DNA of 64,000 nucleotides from Paenibacillus sp. 481 (GCF_021223605.1 NZ_CP075175.1:3179501-3243500); one strand, 5' to 3'. Positions 17,901 to 26,278 are shown, counted from the first letter of the stretch. A program made the numbers and translations. The notes: generated from the letters alone by a model not told the origin.

Positions 17901-20645
17901 ACAGACATCAGTGTTCAATATGTGTATGACGCTCGCGACCGACTAACCAAGCAGATTGACCACGATTCCAGCATGATCGAATACGAGTACGATTACAAAA
18001 ATCGTCCCATTTCGATGAAATGGACACCTGCCGGGGGCGAGCCGCGTGTAACGAGCTACAGCTATGAGGATAGCCAGCGTATCGTGACGATCACGCATCC
18101 GGATCAAGAGAAAGAAATAGCCTACTACAATCCGTATGGCATTATCGAGAAGCAGTACCGCCAAGTTGGAACGGAGACTCGCACAGTTGTTATTAACAAT
18201 TTAAATAGCACAGGGCAGCTCATTAAGGAAACGTATCCGAATGGAGATCTGTCTAAGAAGACTACGTTTGAGTATGGAAAAAATGGACAGATATTGTCCA
18301 ATACGGATGCGCTTGGACGTACGACGAAGATGTATTATGCGAACGCAGCCTATGGAATGAATAGACCTGCCGCTTCTTTGCAAGAAACGAAACTAGTCGT
18401 TGAACCGGACAATAAGCAAACGACAACATTTTACGATCCGTATGGTCGCGTGCAAAAGGTGCTGGAGTCCGTACCAGGTTCAGCCCAAACAAGAACGACG
18501 GAGCATTTGTACAATTCGTTCGGCAAAGTCACGCAAACCAAGACGACATCAGGTGCAGTCTCGCAAACTACGAAGTACGGTTATGACGCAGCAGGGAATC
18601 TTGTCTCCTTAATGGATAGCGAGGGCCAGCGATATAAGTATGTATACAATCAGTTTGGCCATCCGATTGCAACATATATGAATGGCAAGCTGCAAGCCCA
18701 GAATAAGTACAATGAAGCCGGTTGGTTGTTGACCGAAACGAATGCAACAGGGCAAAAGGAAGCTTTCGAATATGCATCAACGGGAGAACTCATTAAGCAT
18801 TCAGACAAACAAGGGCAGACGAAAACACATAGCTATACACCTTATAAGGAGATAGACCGAGTTGCCGTTTCCAAGGCGGGTGCTGAATTGCACTGGACAC
18901 AGTATCAATACGATCCCGTGACGCGCATGCTTGCAGGCATCCAGAACAGTGAAGGCGAAACCTTGGCCTATTCGTATGACAAATGGAAGCGCAACGATGT
19001 TCAAACCGTTGCTGGGCGAAAATACTCGTTCGCCTATGATAATAGCGACAATGTAACGAAGGTCATTTTCCCAGATTCCAAAGAAACGCAGTACACGTAC
19101 GATGTGCTTAATCGCATGACTTCCGTTAACTACGACAAAATGGGCACCGTTACGTATCAATACGACGTAGCCGCTAACAACAACTCGTATTCGATTATTT
19201 ATCCGAATTTGTTGAAGCAGCAATTCAATCGCAATGCTTTTAAAGAATTAACAGATGTTAGTCACATCAGCGGAAACACGCCTGTCCAGTGGAAAGAGAC
19301 TTACATGTACGACGGTTTCGGTAATGTCAATGCAATCACGAGAGGCGGCCAAACGTTTAACTATAGCTATGACCAAGTTAACCGCATTAAGCGAGAAGAC
19401 TACTCTACCGTGTCCAAGCAGTACAGTTATGATGAACGAGGCAATCGAGTTAGCTTTGAACATACACATATGGCTGTACCAGAGTTGGGCACGAAGAAAT
19501 ACACGTACAATGCACTCAACCAGTTGAAGACATTTAGTAAGGGCACAGATACAACTGCCTACACGTACTATGGCGATAGCTTGCGAGCAACTAAGACGGT
19601 CAATGGTAGCCTAACCAGATACGTATATCTGAACGGAAAAGTAATAGAAGAGCTAGATAGCAGCGGTAACGTGAAGGCTCGCAATATTTGGGGGAACGAG
19701 CTGCTATGGAGACAAAATCATCCTTCCGGCCAAGACGGGTACTATTACTATAACGGTCATGGCGATGTTGTCGCGATCAAGGATATGGCGGGCAACGACC
19801 TGAATACGTATGACTATGATATTTGGGGCAATGTATTATCGCAGACGGGTTCGTTTGATAATCCGTTTATGTACACGGGGGAAATATACGATCAGGAAAC
19901 GAAGCTGGTATATCTGCGCGCGCGGTACTACGACCCGAGTAAGGGCCGCTTTATCAACGAGGATACGTATAAAGGGGAATTGACGAATCCGCTGAGCCTA
20001 AATCTATATACGTATGCGCATAATAATCCCTTGATATATGCAGACCCGAGTGGACATAAAGTATGGCTTATTCATGGAACAAATCTTAATGGCGATAAGC
20101 ATCCAGAAAAAACATGGAAGCCTGATTTTATTGATTATGTAGAAGAGCTTTTTGAGGAGTCATCAGAAGCTGTGGTTTGGAGTGGTGGTAATACTACTGG
20201 AGCTCGTGAAGAAGCAGCAGAAGATTTGACGAATCAAATATATGATTGGCATATTGATAATCCAACTGAGCCAATTAGATTAATCGGCCATAGTCATGGT
20301 GGGAATGTAGCGATAATGATAGCCAACAAACTTGCTGAACGTGACATGTCTGTAGAAACCCTCATTACGATAGCAACACCAGTAAGGGAGTATAAGCTTG
20401 AAACTAAGGTAGGGCAGCATATTCATGTATATAATAATTACGACTTAGTCCAAAGGAACGGAGGCAGTGTAAACAAGTCGATGAAAGCAAAACGTACATT
20501 TAAAGGAGCCCAAAACGTCGAAGTAATATTACCACCAGAGCGAAGAAAGAGGATTAAAGATGGGTTAGGAATATCGAATCACTCTATAATGCATAGTAAT
20601 AAACAGATTTGGAGGGAATATATCCAACCCCTTTTATTTAAGTAG
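14943..20645 (+). CDS. Secreted RHS/YD-repeat protein with C-terminal serine-hydrolase (lipase-like) toxin domain
   Basis: 1900 residues: signal peptide (about 1-26), an N-terminal region with RSKRSL-type basic sites, then dozens of YD repeats. The hallmark RHS core end is RARYYDPSKGRFINEDT, stopping at DPSGHK near residue 1705. The variable C-terminal tip of about 195 residues starts VWLIHGTN and contains IGHSHGGNVA (Ser nucleophile). A possible Asp is in NNYDLVQ and a His in SNHSIMHSN, forming an alpha/beta hydrolase triad of the PGAP1/lipase kind. RHS shells encapsulate and release such tips. AGGAGG precedes the ATG. No immunity gene is seen downstream. The toxin role is inferred from architecture. 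Confidence 0.9.
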   Translation: MNKKIAYLLIFLLLFVQATPLLTALSETNSAADPYASTLGQESEAQASVTDQVYGQSVTTSVYNHTVNKEYYGIFSKQDISEMKQNFTPEMWAIAVYYYPELLTYLAEQEQLSKQVQQAALHTSSDTIFSAYEQLTKQQLDALRRYTPLAEISYLRHKQPQKYAQLISSYAPEVAQLGYETVTEATYDAPPNFFSAFSTDSIFSSLPSVTDTTYKRSKRSLTAPEPTSTIGVGQIKPYTYKENTGQLVDPIYQTSNLQEADLHLAGRHGLDVVLSRKYNSMNAKVVEPSLGDTCNSFNNDEFYEGGTDCTGSKPEAAGADDNYIATGWELNLPTLQVQQQYDQINEYTVPGRIKNEDSKFYRKQFYNRVRVDASADPKDKIFPRLTFQVGDGSTYEFRDNITDQPFKQPYKHAKYTVSADQTYLLTLNEQITYEFKPIGHRWVISSITNHLGDRISYEVHPSKVIITDTVQRTIEVNYDTTKPMKRVQSIVAKDQSGVVINHIEYVSEDKMLQTTLRSYDPVLHKYEPKPIQAPYVQLNAVKDMIGNQTLKWYTYYAAEDKGIADFNMEDDYQFQLQKDLKTPVLDVNKSTTDTNGSESALVVEKDKQTYGEMAYLLVNQVTSDTGLTTTFAYSTYNPTWSAAADYAQRELVRGTTRNYLDTFNLMYIGYHKVVNVSYTYTDSDNTLKQTILNVDAHQEGKARETWMYAKESTRRLASSNAFRSGDVMETTFSTNMGDYTSMQKSSYKAGGFFKDGVFIPRPISLTYQSDGGQGLVNVLNTSDSTSSYRYAPLSVTSYKYEHDGTKDNTRPTTIYRFDSGAADDPRTAKEKDYLWGKWHVKPNALAKSAVITNIKYDMYGNIASEQDPLGNQTVNTYTGPKRQMSQTERTSVDGKQKLFTGYSYNPDGTLHKITTRSTSADITDNMETQFVAYNAWKQPIQAKKVSSGTQFGLNRLTTVTIWEYDTLGQHITRETQKVTLAEGQQPTDISVQYVYDARDRLTKQIDHDSSMIEYEYDYKNRPISMKWTPAGGEPRVTSYSYEDSQRIVTITHPDQEKEIAYYNPYGIIEKQYRQVGTETRTVVINNLNSTGQLIKETYPNGDLSKKTTFEYGKNGQILSNTDALGRTTKMYYANAAYGMNRPAASLQETKLVVEPDNKQTTTFYDPYGRVQKVLESVPGSAQTRTTEHLYNSFGKVTQTKTTSGAVSQTTKYGYDAAGNLVSLMDSEGQRYKYVYNQFGHPIATYMNGKLQAQNKYNEAGWLLTETNATGQKEAFEYASTGELIKHSDKQGQTKTHSYTPYKEIDRVAVSKAGAELHWTQYQYDPVTRMLAGIQNSEGETLAYSYDKWKRNDVQTVAGRKYSFAYDNSDNVTKVIFPDSKETQYTYDVLNRMTSVNYDKMGTVTYQYDVAANNNSYSIIYPNLLKQQFNRNAFKELTDVSHISGNTPVQWKETYMYDGFGNVNAITRGGQTFNYSYDQVNRIKREDYSTVSKQYSYDERGNRVSFEHTHMAVPELGTKKYTYNALNQLKTFSKGTDTTAYTYYGDSLRATKTVNGSLTRYVYLNGKVIEELDSSGNVKARNIWGNELLWRQNHPSGQDGYYYYNGHGDVVAIKDMAGNDLNTYDYDIWGNVLSQTGSFDNPFMYTGEIYDQETKLVYLRARYYDPSKGRFINEDTYKGELTNPLSLNLYTYAHNNPLIYADPSGHKVWLIHGTNLNGDKHPEKTWKPDFIDYVEELFEESSEAVVWSGGNTTGAREEAAEDLTNQIYDWHIDNPTEPIRLIGHSHGGNVAIMIANKLAERDMSVETLITIATPVREYKLETKVGQHIHVYNNYDLVQRNGGSVNKSMKAKRTFKGAQNVEVILPPERRKRIKDGLGISNHSIMHSNKQIWREYIQPLLFK

Positions 20646-21569
20646 GCTTAAGTAATAAAGTTTGTATGATGTCGATTTACAGCGTCTATATTTTGAGCTT
20701 GGAGTGTTATTTAAAAGCATCTTGTAGTTTTAGAACACAGAAAAGAGGGGGATCTCTTAAGGTCTTTACAGGCCTTTTGAGGCCCTTCCTTTAAAATCAA
20801 CATAGCAATCCTTACTCAAGTATAGAATCAGATCAGAGTCATGGTTCATCGTATACGCTCCTTCTTCATTGGAACAAAAACAGGCCCGTGCACGTAAGCA
20901 CAAGCCCGTTTCTAGATGCAATTATCTCAACTCTCCGTCCTATCCGGCACATCTTTATCAGGAATTATCATGGATATAAAAAGGGGTTGCCAAGCAAATG
21001 TAGTCGTGGTGGTCGGTGCGTACAAGCGGAAAGTATTATGTTAAACGCAAATCATTCTAAGATTGGGTTGGTCTATTTTGCAATGAGACTGTGTTTATTG
21101 GTGGTAAGCATGGTCTCGCCCTTTTTATCTTCTGCGACTTCTTTTTGGGTTCTACTTCCTCTAATTTGAATGAGCCATTTGCGATGCTTCACAACGTGTC
21201 ACCTCCTTTCATAAATAATGCTTCCATATACATAATCAAGCAGCTGTATTGCTGTATTATCATCATTACACGTGTTATAAACCTCGATCCGTTCGGAATC
21301 GGCGTAAATAAGGTTGTATTCGGAGGCCTTTTTAATATATGTAGATAGCTGATCTAAGCTAATTCAATTCGGCCAATTTTTGCATCGACTATTTTTTGTG
21401 CTGGAATTTACCATTATCCTGACCTACATCATGCCTTACTTGCGCTCGTGAACATGGCTGACATTAAGCAAGATCCGATTTTTTGATTTTAGATGTTAAA
21501 TTTTTCAATTATAGATCCGATATAAGGGGTGTGAGGTTTACCTAAATTTACCTAAATGGAGGTGTTCAA
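20646..21569. other. Gene-poor 0.9-kb stretch after the first RHS gene
   Basis: No intact gene is visible. A weak hairpin built on AGGCCT near 20770-20786 may terminate the RHS transcript. A reverse-strand HTH fragment lies at 21073-21192. Two copies of TTTACCTAAA sit just before the next gene. In position this is where an immunity gene for the hydrolase-tipped RHS protein would be expected. Confidence 0.6.
21073..21192 (-). pseudogene. Truncated XRE-type helix-turn-helix regulator
   Basis: A 39-codon reading frame with a very good ribosome site (GGAGGTG) before a GTG start. It begins KHRKWLIQIRGSRTQKEVAE, which matches the first helix and turn of XRE-family regulators. It then departs from the family and stops after about 18 more residues. 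I read this as the 5' stub of a decayed regulator gene; a true small protein cannot be excluded. Confidence 0.5.
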
Positions 21570-22364
21570 ATGACTTATATTTCAAAAGCGTCAAGCCGTG
21601 CAGCTTCGCCTTCGTTCACAGCAGGTCGTACAACGGCAGCGGATCGGGAAATTCAGGCTTTAATGAAGCAAAAGAGCAACATTACGGAAAAAATAGCTGA
21701 AATCAAAACGAATGAAGAACTTAATGTGAAAGTTAAAGAGGAACGAGTAAAATCACTTACAACAGATTTGCAATTAATCGAATCGCAAATTGCGCAAAAA
21801 ATGACAGAGAAAAATGAGAAGCTAAAAAATGATGCTTCTTCAAATCGTTCTAACCCCAATTCAAACACCACTAACAACTCCTCAAATGGAACGATGGATG
21901 TTGCAGCGACAGCTACGATGAATCGGCTTATCGAAGCTAATACGATATACGACCGCCTAGGCAAACTAAGTAACGTACGTAATAAGTTAGACGTGGAAGT
22001 TAAAGATTTAAACAGAGAGGTCAAGATGAATAGGAAGCATCTTGGCGATGAGGGACTTACAGAGTCCGCTTTTGGCAGGAATGAAATGAGGCAAAACGCA
22101 GAGCTGACGGTGAATAAGAAGAAGCTGGAGCAAGCGATCGGTATTGAAGGAAGAATTGCCAAACTTGATGGCAAAATGAAAGAAGAAATGAAAGCGATAT
22201 CTGAAGTTACCGAGAACAAGGAAGCTACGGGAACGAAGGAAACTAAAGAAGCGAAGGGTGATAAAGCTGATAAGGTAGATAACAGCACTGCCGAAGGCAA
22301 TCCTTCAGACAAGCCTGCACAACAGCAAGAGGCAGGCCGAGTCCATATTGATGTACGTGTGTAA
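21570..22364 (+). CDS. FlxA-like coiled-coil protein of unknown function
   Basis: A 264-residue hydrophilic protein with no signal peptide or membrane segment. Residues about 25-90 are a heptad-rich coiled coil (IQALMKQKSNITEKIAEIK...), resembling FlxA-like proteins. An Asn/Ser-rich linker follows (95-115), a second helical part (120-210), and an acidic/basic low-complexity tail rich in KE and TKE. GGAGGTG precedes the ATG. It stands alone, between the RHS locus and a small RNA. FlxA-like is a weak similarity call; the function is unknown. Confidence 0.6.
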   Translation: MTYISKASSRAASPSFTAGRTTAADREIQALMKQKSNITEKIAEIKTNEELNVKVKEERVKSLTTDLQLIESQIAQKMTEKNEKLKNDASSNRSNPNSNTTNNSSNGTMDVAATATMNRLIEANTIYDRLGKLSNVRNKLDVEVKDLNREVKMNRKHLGDEGLTESAFGRNEMRQNAELTVNKKKLEQAIGIEGRIAKLDGKMKEEMKAISEVTENKEATGTKETKEAKGDKADKVDNSTAEGNPSDKPAQQQEAGRVHIDVRV

Positions 22365-22438
22365 CCGTCTGAATCGTATGTAGCACCCTGTATCCGAGTA
22401 TGTCTCGAGCTTAATCGCTAGTAATCGTGCGCAATAAA

Positions 22439-22467
22439 TTGCAAGTGCTACCCAGCCGCTCTATAAT
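22439..22467 (+). promoter_or_regulatory. Promoter of a putative small RNA
   Basis: TTGCAA (22439-22444), a 17-base spacer and a perfect TATAAT (22462-22467). Its nearest downstream signal is the terminator hairpin at 22513-22555 rather than a start codon, which suggests a short RNA product. Confidence 0.65.
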
Positions 22468-22473
22468 ATAAGC

Positions 22474-22555
22474 AACGCACCATGAATCGAGCGCACTACT
22501 GCCTTATATACAAATAGGTCGCATACCTTGTTCGAGGGCGGCCTATTCCTTTTTT
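22474..22555 (+). ncRNA. Putative orphan RatA-like small RNA
   Basis: About 82 bases from the predicted start to the T-run. The 3' hairpin AATAGGTCGC...GCGGCCTATT, followed by CCTTTTTT, is the same family as the terminators of the antisense RNAs at 30.3 and 34.5 kb. On the opposite strand only a Lys-Lys-Glu-stop remnant is left where a holin-like toxin would end. I infer a solitary antitoxin-type RNA whose toxin is lost. The hairpin may also stop readthrough towards the radical SAM gene. Confidence 0.5.
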
Positions 22556-22594
22556 ACAGGTGGAATACAGCTAGATAAGGAATGAGGACAAGTC

Positions 22595-23470
22595 TTGAAA
22601 ACATTTAAAAAGGTATACATTGAAATTACGAGTGTTTGTAATTTGGCGTGCACCTTCTGCCCGCCAACAGAGCGCACGAAAAACTTCATTAAGTTAGATA
22701 CATTCAACAACATTTTGGACCAGATCAAACCACATACGAATCATATTTATTTGCACGTTAAAGGGGAGCCTTTGCTTCACCCTAAGATCGACGAGCTGTT
22801 GGATGCGAGTCATGCTAAGGGCTTTAAAGTGAACATTACGACGAATGGGACACTTATTACAAAAAACAGGCATAAGCTGCTCGGCAAGCCTGCCTTGCGT
22901 CAAATGAACTTCTCCCTGCATAGCTTTGACGGACATATCGGGTCCGAGAACCGTGAAAAGTATTTACGCGAAATTCTTGATTTTGTCCGTGACGCAGCTG
23001 AGCATAACGTTATTTTTTCGTTCCGACTGTGGAACTTGACACAAGACAATATGACGAATGTCGAGCGGCAGCGAAACCGCGAAACGCTAGAAGTATTGGA
23101 GCAGGAATTTAACCTTGATTTTAAAATTGAAGAAAAAGTCGTACCAGGTAGCGGTGTGAAAATTGCTGACCGTGTCTACTTGAACCAAGATCATGAATTC
23201 CAGTGGCCTAGTCTGCGAGCTCCAGAAGATGACGGAAAAGGCTTCTGTCATGCGCTGCGCAGTCAAGCTGCCGTACTGGTAGATGGGACGGTTGTGCCGT
23301 GCTGTCTCGATGGTGAGGGCGTCATTAATTTGGGTAATGTACACGAAACGTCTTTCTCCGAAATTGTCGAGGGCGAACGAGCGAACAACTTGTTCTACGG
23401 ATTTTCACGTCGGGAAGCGGTTGAAGAACTGTGCAGAAAATGCGGGTACAGACAAAGATTTGGAGCATAA
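22595..23470 (+). CDS. Radical SAM protein with SPASM-like C-terminal domain
   Basis: A 291-residue radical S-adenosylmethionine enzyme. The 4Fe-4S motif is CNLACTFC at about residues 16-23 (CxxxCxxC), followed by the SAM-binding GEP motif (HVKGEPLLHP). The C-terminal part has clustered cysteines (GFCHALRS, VPCCLDGEG, LCRKCGYR) that would bind an auxiliary cluster in a SPASM-like manner. The start is TTG behind AGGA. Such enzymes modify peptides or mature other enzymes, but no precursor peptide or partner is next to it; the following gene codes for a secreted protein, not an obvious substrate. Reaction unknown. Confidence 0.87.
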   Translation: MKTFKKVYIEITSVCNLACTFCPPTERTKNFIKLDTFNNILDQIKPHTNHIYLHVKGEPLLHPKIDELLDASHAKGFKVNITTNGTLITKNRHKLLGKPALRQMNFSLHSFDGHIGSENREKYLREILDFVRDAAEHNVIFSFRLWNLTQDNMTNVERQRNRETLEVLEQEFNLDFKIEEKVVPGSGVKIADRVYLNQDHEFQWPSLRAPEDDGKGFCHALRSQAAVLVDGTVVPCCLDGEGVINLGNVHETSFSEIVEGERANNLFYGFSRREAVEELCRKCGYRQRFGA

Positions 23471-23690
23471 CTGTAATAATCAAGGTATATGTGGTATCAA
23501 GATTTTTGGTACTCATATCCTTTTTTTTTTTGCCTCGTTGAACATTTTCGCGTTTGTACCTAACTATTATTTTTTATGTATAAAGTCATAGAATTACTAT
23601 AAAAAGTAATAGGTGTCTACTATTTCAGTTGTATCGAATATCATAGACTACGAATAGGGGAGCGGAATACAAAAAATGGAGGTAAGCAAA

Positions 23691-24008
23691 ATGAAAAAAG
23701 TAACTGTCGGTTTGTTAAGCATGGCTCTTGTGTTTTCAGTAGCAGGTTCTGCATTTGCTGCAAATGCAACAAGCGTTACGGAGAACTCCGAAATCAATAG
23801 TGCATGTCCTGATGGCGATTTTGACAACTTGAAAGTCGGGAAAAATTGGCCTATACCTGTTAAAGGGGATTCATACAATTTATGGAGTGATCAAAACATA
23901 ACTCTTTCAGGTCATAATGTAAAAGCTAAAGAACCAGGCAACGCTGATTTGAAAGTGTATAAAAAAGGAAAATGTATTGCGCGTTATTATTTAACTGCGT
24001 ATAACTAA
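23691..24008 (+). CDS. Small secreted protein, unknown function
   Basis: A 105-residue protein with a clear signal peptide (KKVTVGLLSMALVFSVAGS, cut after AFA). The start at 23691 lies 7 bases after GGAGG; an ATG five codons upstream overlaps this site and is less likely. The mature part of about 80 residues is polar with two Cys, one near its start (SACPDGD) and one near its end (KGKCIARYYL), which could form a disulfide. A strong terminator follows. No family recognised. Confidence 0.75.
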   Translation: MKKVTVGLLSMALVFSVAGSAFAANATSVTENSEINSACPDGDFDNLKVGKNWPIPVKGDSYNLWSDQNITLSGHNVKAKEPGNADLKVYKKGKCIARYYLTAYN

Positions 24009-24047
24009 TTCGATAATAGCGCTCCTCTTTTAGTTGTAAGCGATGTT

Positions 24048-24106
24048 GCATAAATAAAAAACGCAAACCTTCCTGCAAGTTGAAGGGTTGCGTTTTTTAT
24101 TTATGC
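24048..24106. terminator. Strong bidirectional terminator
   Basis: A 25-base-pair stem with one mismatch (24048-24072 with 24082-24106) and a nine-base loop, carrying A-run and T-run arms. It follows the small secreted protein gene by 40 bases. Confidence 0.9.
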
Positions 24107-24199
24107 GGAAATGAGCAGAAAATAGGGCTGAACAAAATAATATCAACTAAACGCAGTTGGTAATCCCAGTATTATCCTTCGATTCACCAAACTCATGTG

Positions 24200-24217
24200 G
24201 TATATTTTACAATATAC
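24200..24217. promoter_or_regulatory. Palindrome upstream of the two-component system
   Basis: GTATATT-TTAC-AATATAC is a perfect 7-4-7 inverted repeat about 125 bases before the response regulator start. It contains TATATT, which could serve as a -10, so it is a candidate operator for the system's own transcription. Confidence 0.45.
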
Positions 24218-24268
24218 ATCCATTTGTCCTTTCTAAAGTAACGGTTGTGTCCCTTTATACGATCCAAG

Positions 24269-24297
24269 ACACCTGCCTACTGTGCAGGTGTTTTTTT
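24269..24297 (+). terminator. Intrinsic terminator just upstream of the response regulator
   Basis: ACACCTGC pairs with GCAGGTGT around a seven-base loop and the stem runs into seven Ts. It lies 44 bases before the regulator start with no gene between it and the previous terminator, so it may act as a leader attenuator. Confidence 0.75.
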
Positions 24298-24340
24298 ACT
24301 ACATGAGACAGCATGAACTTGCCAAAAGGAGTTGATTTTC

Positions 24341-25036
24341 ATGTCCAGAGAAACCGTTTTGTTAGTAGACGATGAAAAAGAGATTGTCCAGCTTATTGAA
24401 ATCTATCTAAAAAATGAGGGCTATCGGCTACTCAAAGCTACCAACGGTTTAGAGGCGCTGCAATTGCTCAATAGCAACGTCGTCGATCTCATTATATTAG
24501 ATGTGATGATGCCCCAAATGGATGGCATTGAAGCGTGTATGAAAATACGCGAGCAAAGCAACACGCCAATTATTATGTTGTCAGCAAAAAGCCAAGATAT
24601 GGACAAAATAACGGGCTTAAGCATCGGGGCAGACGATTATGTCACGAAGCCGTTTAATCCGTTGGAATTGATGGCGCGAGTCAAATCCCAGTTGCGCAGA
24701 TATAAGCAGTTCAATACGGCATCCCCACAAGACGATACGGAAATTCAGATTGATGGACTCGTCATTAATATCGCTACTCACTCGGTAACCGTCGATGACG
24801 TTTCGGTGAAGCTGACGCCGCGTGAATTTGCTGTGCTCAAGCTGCTAGCTGTGAATTGCGGTATCGTACTCAGCATGGAAAAGATTTATCAGGAAGTATG
24901 GAACGAACCTTTTATGGAATCCAAAAATACGGTGATGGTCCATATTCGGAAAATTCGTGAAAAAATAGAAAAAGATAGTCAAAATCCGAGATACATTAAG
25001 ACGGTATGGGGAATCGGCTACAAGATGGAAGCTTAG
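24341..25036 (+). CDS. OmpR/VanR-like response regulator
   Basis: A 231-residue regulator. The receiver domain has the acidic pair in LVDDEKE, the phosphoacceptor Asp in LIILDVMMP, the conserved Ser of IIMLSAK and the Lys of DDYVTKPF. Residues about 130-228 are the OmpR-type winged helix (LTPREFAVLKLL, TVMVHIRKIREKIE, VWGIGYKME). AAAAGGAG lies 9 bases before the ATG at 24341; an in-frame TTG upstream abuts that site and is rejected. The sensor kinase gene follows directly. The layout and sequence resemble VanR-like cell-envelope regulators, though no resistance genes are adjacent. Confidence 0.92.
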   Translation: MSRETVLLVDDEKEIVQLIEIYLKNEGYRLLKATNGLEALQLLNSNVVDLIILDVMMPQMDGIEACMKIREQSNTPIIMLSAKSQDMDKITGLSIGADDYVTKPFNPLELMARVKSQLRRYKQFNTASPQDDTEIQIDGLVINIATHSVTVDDVSVKLTPREFAVLKLLAVNCGIVLSMEKIYQEVWNEPFMESKNTVMVHIRKIREKIEKDSQNPRYIKTVWGIGYKMEA

Positions 25037-25048
25037 GAGACTGGAGAT

Positions 25049-26278
25049 GTGAAGCGAGTGAAAAACAAGTTCATTCATACGATTAGATGGAAGTTTCTGT
25101 TCGTTTTCGTTGTGAGTGTGGCGGGTACGGCGTTGTTTATTTTACTCAGCTTTTTATTGGGCAGGTATTTACTTGCGTTCGACCCGATTAACATACCTCT
25201 TATTTGGGTCATTAACAACATTGGTTCGGAGCCAACAGCTATTGTTGTAGGTATCATACTGTTTCTAGTTATTTATTATTTGCTAAGTAGGAAGATTATT
25301 GGCTACTTAGAGGAAATTATGCTCGGGTTGCATGAGATAAAGCAAGGACAGTTCGATTATACGATTCCGGTTCATTCATCAGACGAGCTAGGTATGATTG
25401 CTGTTCAGGCTAATGAGATGGCAGCGGAGCTGAATCGGTATTTGGCGGAAATTACGTACGGCTTGCATGAAATCGCGAAAGGGCGCTTTGAGCATAAGAT
25501 TCCTGTTAAACTGGCTAATGATTTAGGTATGGTTGCCGACAGCATTAATCATATGAGTGCACAGTTAAGCCGTTCGATTCAAGAGGAACGCAACGCTGAA
25601 AAGACGAAGAACGATCTGATCACAGGGGTATCACACGATTTGCGTACGCCATTAACGTCTATTCTCGGATTTCTTGAATTAATTGAAAAGGATCGCTATC
25701 AAGATGAAGTAGAGCTACGCTATTACGTTAATATTGCCTACTCCAAAGCGACCAGTTTAAAAAAGCTTATCGACGATTTATTCGAATATACACGAATGAA
25801 TAACGGTCTTCCCCTGAAGCTAGTTGAATTGGATATGACCGATTTTTTGCGGCAGCTCGTAGAGGAGTTTGTACCTTATATGGAAAATGAAGATATCGTC
25901 TGTCGGATCGATGCACCGAATGAAGCGGTTAAGGTGCTAGTAGACGGAGATAGACTCGTTCGTGCCTATGAAAATCTGATGTCCAATGCGATTCGATACG
26001 GTCGTAAAGGCAAATATATAGATCTTGTCATCGGTCAGAAAGATAGGGTGGTATTTGTAAAAATGACGAACTACGGCGATCCGATTTCAGATCGAGATTT
26101 GCCATACATTTTTGATCGCTTCTATCGGGCGGAGCAGTCCCGTTCCAAGGAGACGGGCGGGACGGGGCTTGGGCTCGCGATTGCTAAGAGCATTATCGAG
26201 GTGCATGGTGGAACGATATCTGTGCATAGTGACCATCGGCAGACGACATTTGAGACGAGATTCCCTGTGTCGTGCTGA
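25049..26278 (+). CDS. VanS-like sensor histidine kinase with tandem HAMP-like segments
   Basis: A 409-residue membrane kinase. Two transmembrane segments (about 10-37 and 55-80) leave only a short extracytoplasmic loop. Two similar HAMP-like units then follow, one around GLHEIKQGQFDYTIPV and one around GLHEIAKGRFEHKIPV, each ending in an LGM helix. The phospho-His is in GVSHDLRTPLTSILG, the N box in ENLMSNAIRYG and the G boxes in GGTGLGLAIAK. The GTG start follows AGGAGA by 8 bases, and that site overlaps the regulator's stop. The short loop suggests sensing in or near the membrane. Confidence 0.92.
   Translation: MKRVKNKFIHTIRWKFLFVFVVSVAGTALFILLSFLLGRYLLAFDPINIPLIWVINNIGSEPTAIVVGIILFLVIYYLLSRKIIGYLEEIMLGLHEIKQGQFDYTIPVHSSDELGMIAVQANEMAAELNRYLAEITYGLHEIAKGRFEHKIPVKLANDLGMVADSINHMSAQLSRSIQEERNAEKTKNDLITGVSHDLRTPLTSILGFLELIEKDRYQDEVELRYYVNIAYSKATSLKKLIDDLFEYTRMNNGLPLKLVELDMTDFLRQLVEEFVPYMENEDIVCRIDAPNEAVKVLVDGDRLVRAYENLMSNAIRYGRKGKYIDLVIGQKDRVVFVKMTNYGDPISDRDLPYIFDRFYRAEQSRSKETGGTGLGLAIAKSIIEVHGGTISVHSDHRQTTFETRFPVSC

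Noticed and set aside
21653-22312. 219-codon minus-strand frame opposite the coiled-coil gene
   Set aside because: Ser/Leu/Phe-rich mirror of a Lys/Glu-rich gene; no start signal.
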